Positions 25,815-34,021 of a stretch of 35,321 nucleotides of DNA are shown in pieces. The stretch's first letter is position 1. Each line of letters opens with the position of its first letter. The notes under the pieces are model-generated. The model was not told the origin of the DNA. It did not search any database and was given only the letters and a program-made list of their open reading frames with translations. Location: assembly GCA_025054515.1 (NCBI GenBank), contig JANWZT010000003.1:1-35321 (forward strand). The letters are read 5' to 3'. The stretch is from Candidatus Caldarchaeum sp. GTDB lineage: Archaea; Thermoproteota; Nitrososphaeria_A; Caldarchaeales; Caldarchaeaceae. Made by a program: the position numbers and the translations under genes.

Positions 25815-25825
25815 ATTAAATAAAG
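25815..25825 (+). promoter_or_regulatory. TATA box of the glutamate synthase operon
   Basis: ATTAAATAAAG predicts transcription from about 25846, just upstream of the GAGGTG ribosome-binding site at 25852-25857. Confidence 0.5.
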
Positions 25826-25851
25826 CCAATTCGACAACAACTAACCACAAA

Positions 25852-25857
25852 GAGGTG
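25852..25857 (+). promoter_or_regulatory. Shine-Dalgarno site deciding the FMN-domain gene start
   Basis: GAGGTG is followed by seven bases and then ACG at 25865. The same GAGGTG with eight bases before ATG is seen at the RHH gene (30713-30718). GTGs at 25855, 25858 and 25860 overlap or abut the site and are in the wrong frames. Confidence 0.45.
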
Positions 25858-25864
25858 GTGTGCG

Positions 25865-27124
25865 ACGCCGCTGCTCGTCGAACAGCACATCCCCGTCCCG
25901 AGGCAGGACCAGCCAGAGTTCTGGAACGTCGAAAGGATCGAGCACATCAGAGCTTTGGCAAGATGGGGAGAACCCGTGTCGGTCTGGGACGGCGCCAAAC
26001 ATTTTTCGAAAAGGTTGCTCGACAGGCTACGGTTCAAAGCGGAGCTGGACAACCCGTCGCCGCCGGTGAGAAAACCCAGCGACATAGACACGTCGACGAC
26101 CATGGCCTACGACGCCATCGAAATGGCCTCACCAATCTACCTCGGCGACATGTCCTTCGGAGCTTTGAGCGGAGTACCCAACGTCGCTCTCGCACGCGCC
26201 GCAGACTTGACCGAAATAGTTACGGGAACGGGTGAAGGAGGTCTTCATCCCGAAGTGAGAAAATGCAAAAGAATCACGGTTCAGTGGGCTTCGGCCCGGT
26301 TCGGCGTCGACATCGACGTACTGAACACGGGCCTCGGCATAGTCATCAAGATCGGGCAGGGAGCGAAGCCGGGGATCGGCGGCCACCTGCCCGGCGTCAA
26401 AGTTACGAAACCCATCTCGGAGACGAGGCGGATACCCGTCGGGTTAGACGCCATATCGCCGGCGCCGCATCACGACATCTACTCCATCGAAGACCTCGGC
26501 CAACGCATCATGGCCCTCAAAGAAGCAACCGGGAAGCCGGTTTTCGTCAAAGTCGGCGTAACCAACTACATCGCCTACATCGCGTCGGGCGTGGCGCGGA
26601 TGGGGGCTGACGGCATCATCATGGACGGCCACGGAGCTGGAACAGGCGCCTCACCGCTCGTCGTCCGAAACAACATCGGCCTTCCCATCGAAATCGCCGT
26701 CCCGGTCGTCGACGAAACGCTTCGGCGCGAAGGCTTGCGGGATGGCTTCACCGTTGTCGCAGCGGGAAGGGTGAGCAGCGCCGAAGATTCGGCTAAGCTC
26801 ATCGCCTTGGGGGCGGATGTTGTCTCGCTTGGCACGGCTCCGTTGATTGCGATGGGCTGTGTGATGGTTCACAAATGTCATCTCGGCTTCTGCCCCGCTG
26901 TGATAACCAACAAAATCGAGGAAAACCCCGTTAAGGTTCTATCTCTGGAAACAGCGACTAGATGGGTTGTCAACATGGTTAGGGGATGGACTTCTGAGCT
27001 GAAGCTAATCATGGAGGAGGTCGGCGTCTCTTCGGTTCGGGAGCTGCGTGGCAGGCGGGATTTGTTGAAGGGCTTCGGCGTCGAGGCCGAAGACCTCAGA
27101 CTCATCGGGGTTGAGGCGTTTTGA
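25865..27124 (+). CDS. Glutamate synthase FMN/3Fe-4S domain protein, anomalous start
   Basis: About 419 residues; the stand-alone equivalent of the GltB synthase domain, an (alpha/beta)8 barrel making glutamate from 2-oxoglutarate and channelled ammonia. Visible features are the start of the barrel (MSFGALSG), [44 protein letters not shown], and the three cysteines of the 3Fe-4S site in [13 protein letters not shown]. The homologous N-terminus ([19 protein letters not shown]) lies upstream of the first canonical in-frame start (TTG at 25955). The only codon at the right distance from the ribosome-binding site is ACG at 25865. The gene ends in TTGA, overlapping the next gene. Confidence 0.87.
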   Translation, partial: TPLLVEQHIPVPRQDQPEFWNVERIEHIRALARWGEPVSVWDGAKHFSKRLLDRLRFKAELDNPSPPVRKPSDIDTSTTMAYDAIEMASPIYLGDMSFGALSGVPNVALARAADLTEIVTGTGEGGLHPEVRKCKRITVQWASARFGVDIDVLNTGLGIVIKIGQGAKPGIGGHLPGVKVTKPISETRRIPVGLDAISPAPHHDIYSIEDLGQRIMALKEATGKPVFVKVGVTNYIAYIASGVARMGADGIIMDGHGAGTGASPLVVRNNIGLPIEIAVPVVDETLRREGLRDGFTVVAAGRVSSAEDSAKLIALGADVVSLGTAPLIAMGCVMVHKCHLGFCPAVITNKIEENPVKVLSLETATRWVVNMVRGWTSELKLIMEEVGVSSVRELRGRRDLLKGFGVEAEDLRLIGVEAF

Positions 27125-28092
27125 AGCCTTTCGGATGGACGCTTGGAAGGGTTAAACATGTTCAAGAACTGGCTGGAACAGTCGGCCGACAGCCCGGCGA
27201 ACCCCCTATCGCCAGCATGGGAAGCACAGGCCCTCCGCACGTGGAAGACCCGTTGCTGATACGGGACAGGCTGGTGTGCGACGGAGCGCAGGTGACAAGG
27301 CCGAGCATCGACCCCTACCGCGAACCAGTCGAAACCCATGTCTACCTCTGCGGCGGAAAAATCCGGCTATCCATGCCCGTCGTCGTGAAGATAAGAGCCA
27401 GCCATCCGCCATACTTCTCCGAAGCCGTCGTGAAGGCTGCGTACTACATGGGCGTCCTCGCCGACGTCAGCGAAGCCGGTTTGGAAAATTTCGAGAAATA
27501 TCGCGACGGCCTCTTAGCCGATGTCAGTTACGCCGGCGTGGGGGGATGCGCGGGTTATGTCTCGAGCTTCTACGGCCTCCGACGCCTCAGCGTCCCTGTC
27601 TTCGTCAAAGCTCCTCCGGCTGAAAGCTATCCATGGTTGAAGGCCGCGGCTGAAAATGGGATGTCGGGTGTTTTGGTTGACGAAGAGTTGGTCGGCGACA
27701 CATCTCTTGAAGTAGGTGTTTCAGTGGTTGACAGGGAGTTGAGGTTTCTTGGGTTGCGTAACGAGGTCAGCGTGCTGGCTGGTGGATGGAGTGTCCGCGG
27801 CTCAGACGACATCTACAAGCTGGTGGCCCTTGGGGCGGATGCGGTGGTTTTGTCGAACGCTGTCGAATATGCGGTGGGATATCCCGATGCGAAGGCCCGC
27901 GCGGATGTTTTACGTGAAAGGATGGAAAACCTTTTGCTGGGTCTTCAGAGAGAGCTGAAGCTTCTCGCGGGCGCTGCAGGTGTGAGCAGCGTCTTCAACT
28001 CCCTCGTCGGAAACAGGGAGCTGCTGAGGGCTGTCGAGCTCGACCGGGAAATACGTCTTAAGCTTGGCGTAAAGCAGGCGGGAGTCGGCTGA
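27121..28092 (+). CDS. Degenerate glutamate-synthase-like FMN-domain paralogue
   Basis: 323 residues, coupled to the preceding gene by a TTGA overlap. It resembles a shortened version of its neighbour: an N-terminal [19 protein letters not shown] as in synthase domains, then barrel strands ([59 protein letters not shown]). The 3Fe-4S cysteines and the DGHGAGTG-type loop are missing, so ordinary glutamate synthase chemistry is doubtful. It could be a structural or regulatory partner, or act on another substrate. Its conserved place between the FMN gene and the GATase/GXGXG gene suggests it works in the same complex. Confidence 0.75.
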   Translation: MKPFGWTLGRVKHVQELAGTVGRQPGEPPIASMGSTGPPHVEDPLLIRDRLVCDGAQVTRPSIDPYREPVETHVYLCGGKIRLSMPVVVKIRASHPPYFSEAVVKAAYYMGVLADVSEAGLENFEKYRDGLLADVSYAGVGGCAGYVSSFYGLRRLSVPVFVKAPPAESYPWLKAAAENGMSGVLVDEELVGDTSLEVGVSVVDRELRFLGLRNEVSVLAGGWSVRGSDDIYKLVALGADAVVLSNAVEYAVGYPDAKARADVLRERMENLLLGLQRELKLLAGAAGVSSVFNSLVGNRELLRAVELDREIRLKLGVKQAGVG

Positions 28093-28094
28093 AG

Positions 28095-30161
28095 ATGGAG
28101 CCGCGTGTCATCTCGGGATGCGGGATACTCGGGGTGCTCCGTAAACAGGATGCGGCCAAAATCGCCGCAAGCGACGCGGTCAGCTCCATCGAATGCATTC
28201 GATACCGTGGCAGCAGGCTTGGAGCTGGGTTCGCCGCCTACAACCTCGACGGCCCCCAAAATCACCTGCACAAGGTCAAGGTTTTCGTAAGCTCAGAAGA
28301 AGTGCTCCGGCATGTCAAAAACGTGTTGAAGGAATTTTCGGACGGCGGGCTGTGGGACGCAGGGTTCGATGCATTTTCGGGGAAGTTCATGTCTTGGACG
28401 GCGTTGGTGGATGCCTCGGAAGATTCTCTGAGGGCTGCCGTCGATAGGCTGAATTACGAGTTGATGAACGCGGGGTTGAAAGGCCGTGTCTATTCGTGGG
28501 GACGATATGTGGAAGTGTTTAAGGGTGTTGGATATCCTTTGGATGTTTCTCGGCTTTATGGGCTGGTTGAAAGAAGTGTTGAAGCGGATTTGTGGATTGC
28601 CCACACCCGTCAGCCCACCAACTCGCCCGGAATCTATCCCATCTGGTCCCATCCTTTCTCAAGCCATGAATGGGCCATCGCACACAACGGCGACATCAGC
28701 AGCTTTGGCTCGAACATGGAGTTCACACGGTTTAGAGGTTTCAGAAGCTTCGTCGGCACCGACAGCGAGCTCATCGCCTACCTCCTCGACTACCTAACCA
28801 ACATCAAGCACATGCCCTTGGAAAAAGCAGCCAAAGCCCTCGTCAACCCCTTCGAAGAAGACATCATCAACAACGCCGCAGACATCTCAGTCGACGAATA
28901 CGTCGCCGGCCGAGGGGCGTGGCTGGACGGGCCTTTCAGCGTGGTGGCCGGGTTCTGCGACGGCAAAGACGTATACATGCTGGCGCTGGCCGACAGGTCG
29001 AAGTTCAGGCCTTTGGTGGTCGGCGAAGACGAAGAACGGTTCTACGTGGCGAGCGAAGAAGCCGAAATCCGACAGCTGTCGGAAAACGCCCGCGTTTGGA
29101 CGGTCAAACCCGGTGGAGTTTTCCTCGCATCGATGAAAAAAGGAATAATCGTGTCGGGCCGCGAACATCCAGAAGTTTTCTACCGAAATGTTGGAAAGAC
29201 GACGGCGGTAGGCGAAGTCGTCGACGCACAAGGCCTGGGATACAGCCAGCTAAACCTCCGGATACGCAGCCTCTTCGAAAAAGGATTGAAAGAAGTCGTT
29301 GTCGTTAACGTGAACGGACACCGTTACCTCGGCTTCAACATGCCGCCGGGAACACGGCTGAAAATCCACGGCACCGCCGGAAACTGCTTGGCCAACTTCA
29401 ACAAATTCGGCGAAATAATCGTCTACGGCAGCGCCCAAGACGATGTCGGAGACGCCATGTACGGAGGCCGTGTAATCATTCACGGCGACGCGAGGGACGT
29501 GGTTGGGCAGGCCCTTCAGGGAGGCGAAATATTCGTGCGCGGCAGCGTTGGAAACCGGGCCGCCATACAGATGAGGGAGTTCAAGGACAGCAGGCCCTAC
29601 TTGGTGGTGGGAGGCAGGGCCGACGACTATCTCGGCGAATACATGGCGGGAGGTGTGGTGATGGTTCTGGGAGTTGACTCGATCGGCCTCGACGAACCGC
29701 TGGTCGGCCGATACATGGCCACGGGAATGGTGGGCGGCCGGATATACGTTAGAGGCCGGGTGGAAAGATGGAGGATAGGCCTTCATCCGCCGAAACCCGA
29801 CGTCATCCGATATCTCCGCGGCCTCTATCTCGATGGACTGATTGACGAGGCCGTGCTAAATTCTTTCGAAGGCCTGCGCACGGTAACCATCGACGACGTC
29901 CGAAAAATTCTTTCCGGCGAACCTCTCCGAAGAATAACGAAGCTGTTTACGTCAAAATACCACAAAGAACTTAGCATAACCGTCAAAAGACTTGACGAAG
30001 AACTGCCGGTTGTTGAACAACCGCTGACAAGATTTTTCCACGAATTCAACCTTGAAAAAACGCTATACACAAAATTGCTGAAGGAAGAATTCACCGTGGT
30101 ATCAGCACAGCCTCTGCAACCCGCAGAACAACAGCGTGAACACCAACCCGAAGAAGGCTAA
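28095..30161 (+). CDS. Glutamine amidotransferase class II fused to GXGXG domain (glutamate synthase-like)
   Basis: 688 residues. The N-terminal Ntn-hydrolase domain hydrolyses glutamine; the catalytic Cys is residue 9 in SGCGILGVL, so an eight-residue pro-segment must be removed. The motifs TRQPTNSPGIYPIWSHPF and IAHNGDISSF fit GATase II. From ~400 to ~565 is the right-handed beta-helix GXGXG domain (VNVNGHRYLGF, GTAGNCLANF, GGRVIIHGDA, GGEIFVRGSVG), equivalent to the GltB C-terminus. A ~120-residue charged tail follows. In GltB the FMN barrel sits between these domains; here it is a separate gene upstream. No NADPH-binding GltD subunit is in the window, so ferredoxin may be the donor. The gene converges with the Toprim gene, four bases apart. 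Confidence 0.88.
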   Translation: MEPRVISGCGILGVLRKQDAAKIAASDAVSSIECIRYRGSRLGAGFAAYNLDGPQNHLHKVKVFVSSEEVLRHVKNVLKEFSDGGLWDAGFDAFSGKFMSWTALVDASEDSLRAAVDRLNYELMNAGLKGRVYSWGRYVEVFKGVGYPLDVSRLYGLVERSVEADLWIAHTRQPTNSPGIYPIWSHPFSSHEWAIAHNGDISSFGSNMEFTRFRGFRSFVGTDSELIAYLLDYLTNIKHMPLEKAAKALVNPFEEDIINNAADISVDEYVAGRGAWLDGPFSVVAGFCDGKDVYMLALADRSKFRPLVVGEDEERFYVASEEAEIRQLSENARVWTVKPGGVFLASMKKGIIVSGREHPEVFYRNVGKTTAVGEVVDAQGLGYSQLNLRIRSLFEKGLKEVVVVNVNGHRYLGFNMPPGTRLKIHGTAGNCLANFNKFGEIIVYGSAQDDVGDAMYGGRVIIHGDARDVVGQALQGGEIFVRGSVGNRAAIQMREFKDSRPYLVVGGRADDYLGEYMAGGVVMVLGVDSIGLDEPLVGRYMATGMVGGRIYVRGRVERWRIGLHPPKPDVIRYLRGLYLDGLIDEAVLNSFEGLRTVTIDDVRKILSGEPLRRITKLFTSKYHKELSITVKRLDEELPVVEQPLTRFFHEFNLEKTLYTKLLKEEFTVVSAQPLQPAEQQREHQPEEG

Positions 30162-30165
30162 AAAA

Positions 30166-30546
30166 TCAGGTCTCAACAAACTTTTTCATCGCTTCCACCG
30201 TCGTCACACCCACTCGTTTAAGGACGCGTAGTTTCTTGTGGTAGGTCTGGTCGACCCGATATCCTTTGGCCGTCAAGGACTGGGCCATCCGTTTCAACGC
30301 CTTTTCGCCTTCTTCGTCAAAGTCGAAAAGCAGAATGATTTTACCGGGTTTCGGCATGTTCATCAACTGTTTTTCAGCCGTGCTGGCGTGAATAATTTTT
30401 CCACGCACACCAATCATCCGGAGAGCTTTTTCATCTTTTGCGCCCTCCACAAGAATCACGACGTCTTCCGATGAATCATTTACAAGGTCGTCGAAAATTT
30501 TTCTAATTTCTTCGTAGAGTTTTTCGTCAACCGACGTTTTCTTCAA
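30166..30546 (-). CDS. Small Toprim-domain protein
   Basis: 126 residues. The Toprim fold signature is visible: VVILVEGAKDEKALRMIGV with the catalytic-type Glu, and IILLFDFDEEGEKA with the DxD pair. This length and architecture match archaeal stand-alone Toprim proteins (UPF0292-like), whose role in nucleic acid metabolism is not established. The start is a TTG at 30546, supported by an AT-rich box about 27 bases upstream. Confidence 0.8.
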   Translation of the reverse strand: MKKTSVDEKLYEEIRKIFDDLVNDSSEDVVILVEGAKDEKALRMIGVRGKIIHASTAEKQLMNMPKPGKIILLFDFDEEGEKALKRMAQSLTAKGYRVDQTYHKKLRVLKRVGVTTVEAMKKFVET

Positions 30547-30568
30547 CGTGTAACATTATCAAGTAGTG

Positions 30569-30576
30569 ATTAATTT
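30569..30576 (-). promoter_or_regulatory. TATA box of the Toprim gene
   Basis: Minus-strand AAATTAAT is centred about 27 bases before the TTG at 30546. Confidence 0.4.
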
Positions 30577-30631
30577 TAGTGTTCTAACGTTTGGAATCTT
30601 TCATTTTTTGTATATGATGCGGCCGAAAATG

Positions 30632-30652
30632 GGTGTGAAAAAGGCGTGAAAA
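30632..30652 (+). repeat. Direct repeats upstream of the RHH-ftsZ promoter
   Basis: GGTGTGAAAA (30632-30641) and GGCGTGAAAA (30643-30652) are near-identical and 11 bases apart, about one helical turn. They lie 20-45 bases upstream of the TATA box and may bind an activator or another regulator. Confidence 0.4.
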
Positions 30653-30658
30653 TCATAC

Positions 30659-30686
30659 GCACGTATTACCTATAGTTATAACGTGC
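30659..30686. promoter_or_regulatory. Inverted repeat flanking the ftsZ-operon TATA box
   Basis: GCACGT (30659-30664) and ACGTGC (30681-30686) are perfect inverted arms separated by 16 bases that contain the TATA box GTTATA (30675-30680). A dimeric repressor binding both arms would cover the promoter. The inner flanks (ATTA / TATA) are also nearly symmetric. Confidence 0.5.
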
Positions 30687-30701
30687 ACCGACAGCTCGGT
30701 G
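30686..30701. promoter_or_regulatory. Second inverted repeat at the expected ftsZ-operon transcription start
   Basis: CACCGA-CAGC-TCGGTG is a six-base-pair perfect inverted repeat with a four-base centre, immediately downstream of the first. It lies about 10-24 bases after the TATA box, ending near the predicted start site (~30704). It could be an operator, possibly for the RHH protein encoded next. Confidence 0.45.
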
Positions 30702-30726
30702 TCCCAAAGAAAGAGGTGGATGAAAA

Positions 30727-30873
30727 ATGAAAGTGGTAACGGTTCACCTGCCCGAACCATACCTCCAAGCCATCGACGAACTCGTCAAACGCCGGCTCTA
30801 CCCCAACCGAGCCGAAGCAATCCGCATGGCCTTACGGGACTTCATCCGTACGGAGGTCCAGATAAGTGAGTAG
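30727..30873 (+). CDS. Short ribbon-helix-helix regulator, CdrS-like, upstream of ftsZ
   Basis: 48 residues. MKVVTVHLPEPYLQAIDEL is a typical RHH beta strand and first helix, followed by a YPNRAEAIRMALRDFI second helix. The ATG at 30727 has a strong GAGGTGGAT ribosome-binding site. Its last eight bases overlap the ftsZ start, so the two are cotranscribed. In haloarchaea, CdrS is a short RHH protein encoded with ftsZ2 that controls cell-division genes. The size, fold and context match, but orthology across this distance is inference. Palindromes at the promoter suggest autoregulation. Confidence 0.85.
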   Translation: MKVVTVHLPEPYLQAIDELVKRRLYPNRAEAIRMALRDFIRTEVQISE

Positions 30874-31951
30874 CGTCGAAGACACGATTCAGACACCGGA
30901 GGAAATCAGAATCAAGCTCATCGGAGTCGGAGGAGCGGGCTGCAACACCGTAAACCGGTTGAACATATCCGGATTGACGGGAGTCTACACCATCGCCGCC
31001 AACACCGACCTCCAGCACCTCGACATGGTGCGCTCCGACAAGAAACTGCTTCTTGGAAAAACCATCACCAAGCTTAGGGGCGCCGGCGGAGACCCGACGC
31101 GGGGAAAGAAGGCAGCCGAAGAATCGGAGGAAGAGATACGGAGGGCTTTGGAAGGAGCTGACATCGTCTTTCTCGCCGCAGGCCTCGGCGGAGGAACTGG
31201 TACGGGAGCTGCTCCGGTGGTGGCGCGGATAGCCCGTGAAGAGGGGGCGACGGTCGTCGGCGTGGTTTCCCTGCCGTTCGGCTTCGAAGGCCAGGTGAGG
31301 AAACGAATAGCGTTGGCGGGCCTCGAAGAACTCAAAAAATACACCAACACATCAGTCGTCGTCGACAACAACAAACTCCTCGAGCTTTATCCCCAGCACA
31401 ACCTCAGAAGAGCCTTCAACCTCGCAGACGAAATCATCAGCAACATGATACAGAGCATAACCGAATCCATCGCCAAGCCCGGACTCATAAACATCGACTA
31501 CGAAGACTTCAAAACAATCGTCGGACGAGGAAAGCTGGCATCGCTCGGCATAGGCCGTTCTTCATCACCCAACCGAGCCGAAGAAGCGACCTTCAACGCA
31601 CTCCAATCCCCGCTTCTCGACGCATCCTACGAAGGCCTTTCCGGAGCCATAGTCCACGTGTGCGGAGGCGACGACATGCAGTTGGCGGAAGCCGCCCGCC
31701 CCGCCGAAATCGTTTCGGAGCTGATGGGCGAAGACGGGTTGGTTATCTGGGGGGCGCGAATCGACGATTCCTACAACGCTTCGATGCAGGTTTCGCTAAT
31801 TTTGACGGGCCTTTCATCGGCCGAACAAATCGTAGAAATCAACGAAGTAACGCCGACTTCGGTCGATCAAAGAATACATGAGGAAAACAGCGAAGAGATC
31901 GACAAAATCCTCGAACAACTCGGAATAAAACCGGTACCATCCTATCATTAA
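30866..31951 (+). CDS. ftsZ: Cell division protein FtsZ
   Basis: 361 residues, tubulin-superfamily GTPase forming the division ring. The GTP-binding G-box is GLGGGTGTGA (residues ~106-115); N-terminal IGVGGAGCNTVNRL is the first nucleotide loop; the T7 synergy loop is NIDYED (209-214) with both acidic residues, so polymer-dependent GTP hydrolysis should be intact. The C-terminal domain is complete and the tail is short and acidic. The start is a GTG at 30866 with GGAGGT eight bases upstream, inside the end of the RHH gene. Confidence 0.97.
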   Translation: MSSVEDTIQTPEEIRIKLIGVGGAGCNTVNRLNISGLTGVYTIAANTDLQHLDMVRSDKKLLLGKTITKLRGAGGDPTRGKKAAEESEEEIRRALEGADIVFLAAGLGGGTGTGAAPVVARIAREEGATVVGVVSLPFGFEGQVRKRIALAGLEELKKYTNTSVVVDNNKLLELYPQHNLRRAFNLADEIISNMIQSITESIAKPGLINIDYEDFKTIVGRGKLASLGIGRSSSPNRAEEATFNALQSPLLDASYEGLSGAIVHVCGGDDMQLAEAARPAEIVSELMGEDGLVIWGARIDDSYNASMQVSLILTGLSSAEQIVEINEVTPTSVDQRIHEENSEEIDKILEQLGIKPVPSYH

Positions 31952-31955
31952 CCCC

Positions 31956-31962
31956 TTTTTTT
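31956..31962 (+). terminator. Oligo-T terminator after ftsZ
   Basis: Seven consecutive Ts preceded by CCCC, four bases after the ftsZ stop codon, fit an intrinsic archaeal oligo-T terminator. Confidence 0.5.
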
Positions 31963-32108
31963 GAGAGCATGCGAAGCATTGGTTGCAGAAAATCCGCCAT
32001 AGCTGTTAGCAACCGGGTATCATAAGGTTGCGAGGCCATCTCGCCGCAGGATGTTCCTTATTTGACTGCGGGCAAAACCAAAAAACCCACTTTTTCCTCA
32101 ATTATTGG

Positions 32109-32885
32109 TTGTTGAAACGGCGGGTTGAACAGAGCGTTTTAGGGCTTCTGGCGTCGCGAAGGTCTATCCGCAAATTCCGGAAATCCCCCATCAGCGAGGA
32201 AATTCTCCATCTCATCGTCGAAACCGGCCAATCGGCTCCCTGCTATTTTCAAGCATATTCGGTCATCTGGCTGAAGTCGGAGCAGCTCATCGAATCGGCT
32301 TTCGAAACCTGCGGAACGGAGGCGATCAAACAGGCTTCTGCGGTTTTGCTGGTGTGTGTCGATTTCAATAAGCTGGAAACCTTCGCGGAGACGGTGACGA
32401 GCGAGCATTTTCTCAACCTTGACGCTTATCCGGCGGAGGTTTTGCTCAGCGTCTTGGAGGTTGGGCTGATGGTGGAGAACATGGTTATCGCGTCTGAGGC
32501 CCTTGGATACGGCACCCTGCTTCTTGACTGCGGGATCTACGAATGCGAAAGATTCACGGAATTGCTGAAGCTTCCGAACGGCGTGATTCCTTTGACGATT
32601 CTCCTGATCGGCGAGAAGGACGAAAACCCGCCGCCGAGGCCCCGCTGGCCTCTTGAAACAGTTCTTCACGTCGACGGCTACAGACCAATCACGTCCAAAG
32701 ACGCCGAGAAATATCTTGAAACGGCGGAGAAGCTACTGGCCCGGGAGGGATATCTGCTGAAATACGCCAACTTCAAGGGCAGCTACTCCGAATACCTCGC
32801 CGAAAGGTTCAACGCCAACAAAGAACTCCGCCAATCCTACAACGCACTTTCATCCTTCATCCGCAAACACGGCGTGAAGGTTTAA
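32109..32885 (+). CDS. Nitroreductase-family FMN protein
   Basis: About 258 residues. The family's N-terminal flavin-phosphate motif is ASRRSIRKFRKSPISEEILHLIVE (quoted in parts: RRSIRKF, then the helix). It continues with GQSAPCYFQAYSV, VLEVGLMVENMVIASEALGYGT and a final IGEKDENPPPRPR, as in NfsA/FRP-like proteins. These are homodimeric NAD(P)H-dependent flavin oxidoreductases; the substrate is unknown. The frame is open back to 32028, but the extra 27 residues resemble no family member, so the tandem TTGs at 32109/32112 (giving LLKRRVEQ) are preferred. Confidence 0.82.
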   Translation: MLKRRVEQSVLGLLASRRSIRKFRKSPISEEILHLIVETGQSAPCYFQAYSVIWLKSEQLIESAFETCGTEAIKQASAVLLVCVDFNKLETFAETVTSEHFLNLDAYPAEVLLSVLEVGLMVENMVIASEALGYGTLLLDCGIYECERFTELLKLPNGVIPLTILLIGEKDENPPPRPRWPLETVLHVDGYRPITSKDAEKYLETAEKLLAREGYLLKYANFKGSYSEYLAERFNANKELRQSYNALSSFIRKHGVKV

Positions 32886-32894
32886 GGGTTCGTG

Positions 32895-32902
32895 CTTAAA
32901 TC
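32895..32902 (+). promoter_or_regulatory. TATA box of the prenyl diphosphate synthase gene
   Basis: CTTAAATC is centred 27 bases before the ATG at 32925, favouring that ATG over the GTG at 32892, which precedes the box. Confidence 0.45.
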
Positions 32903-32924
32903 TTCGGAACGCGAATATGCGGCG

Positions 32925-33986
32925 ATGAGTTTAGAAGCCGAAGTATCCGCGATGCTTTCGGATTACGCCGCGGCGGTGGAGAAGGCCGTGGAAGAAATCG
33001 TGCCGAAAACAACTGACACGGCGTATCTTCTGCGCTGGTTCGGGCAACCTGTTTTCCGCTACAGCCCCGAATCTCTGACGGAAGGGCTGTCGAAGCCCTT
33101 CTGGGAGCTGTTCAGACGTGGTGGAAAACGCTGGAGACCGGCTTTAACCCTGATAACCTACGAAGCTCTCGGAGGAAAGGCCTCGGACATTTACCAAGCC
33201 GCGGCCATCCCCGAAATAATCCACAACGCAACCTTGATAGTCGACGACGTCGAAGACGGAAGCCTTTACAGAAGAGGAGGCCCTTGCATCCACCGTATCT
33301 ACGGCGTCGACGTCGCCGTCAACGCGGGCAACGCATTCTACTACATACCCGTCTACCTCGTGGCGAAGCAAACCGACGAAACCAAAGCGGGGAAACTTCT
33401 GGAAAAATACGTCGAAATGATGGTCAAACTCAGCCTCGGCCAAACCATGGACATCGTCTGGCACAGAGGTCTCGTAACAGATGTGACCGAGGAACATTAT
33501 CTGCAGATGGCGTGTTTCAAAACGGGTGCTCTTTCGCGTTTCGCCGTCGAGCTCGCGGCCATTTACGCGGGACGGCTTGAGCTGTTGACTGATTTGGGAA
33601 GGTTCGGCGAAGCCGTCGGCGTGGCCTTCCAGATTCAAGACGACTATCTCAACATCTTCGGCGACGAAGCCAAATACGGCAAAGAAATCGGCGGAGACAT
33701 CACCGAAGGCAAGCACACCTTGATGACCGTCTACGCCCTCCGACATCTCCCACCGGAGAAAAGTAAACGCCTGCGAGAAATCCTTTCGATGCACACGTCG
33801 GAACAGAATATGATAGCGGAAGCAATCCAGCTGATCAAACAGTCGGGTGCGGGAGAATACGCCCGAAATGTTTCGAAGAAAATAATATCAGAGGCATGGG
33901 CGCAAATCGACCCGTTGCTACCGCCTTCAGAGGCGAAAGAGAAGCTCAACAAGCTGGCGACCTTCCTCGTCGAAAGAACCCTTTAA
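32925..33986 (+). CDS. Polyprenyl (geranylgeranyl-type) diphosphate synthase
   Basis: 353 residues from the ATG at 32925. The first aspartate-rich motif is LIVDDVEDGSLYRRG and the second QIQDDYLNIFGD, both with the metal-binding aspartates; FGQPVFRYSPESL and GGKRWRPALTLI are the substrate-binding entry region. Trans-prenyltransferases of this type build C20-C25 chains for archaeal membrane lipids. The product length depends on residues before the first motif (TLIVDD, preceded by EIIHNA) and cannot be settled by eye. The start is chosen by the TATA spacing. Confidence 0.92.
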   Translation: MSLEAEVSAMLSDYAAAVEKAVEEIVPKTTDTAYLLRWFGQPVFRYSPESLTEGLSKPFWELFRRGGKRWRPALTLITYEALGGKASDIYQAAAIPEIIHNATLIVDDVEDGSLYRRGGPCIHRIYGVDVAVNAGNAFYYIPVYLVAKQTDETKAGKLLEKYVEMMVKLSLGQTMDIVWHRGLVTDVTEEHYLQMACFKTGALSRFAVELAAIYAGRLELLTDLGRFGEAVGVAFQIQDDYLNIFGDEAKYGKEIGGDITEGKHTLMTVYALRHLPPEKSKRLREILSMHTSEQNMIAEAIQLIKQSGAGEYARNVSKKIISEAWAQIDPLLPPSEAKEKLNKLATFLVERTL

Positions 33987-33990
33987 AACA

Positions 33991-33998
33991 CTTATGCA
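33991..33998 (+). promoter_or_regulatory. TATA-like box before the adenosine-specific kinase gene
   Basis: ACTTATGC is centred about 27 bases before the ATG at 34022. A TTTAAAAC just upstream is slightly too far. Confidence 0.35.
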
Positions 33999-34021
33999 GG
34001 CTCCAACCATTTGGTACACGT

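Noticed and set aside
32028-32108. Longer N-terminus for the nitroreductase
   Set aside because: The extra residues are unlike the family and lie in the hairpin-rich intergenic region.
33896-34021. Upstream extension of the adenosine-specific kinase frame
   Set aside because: It overlaps the prenyl synthase C-terminus and family members begin at the ATG equivalent to 34022.
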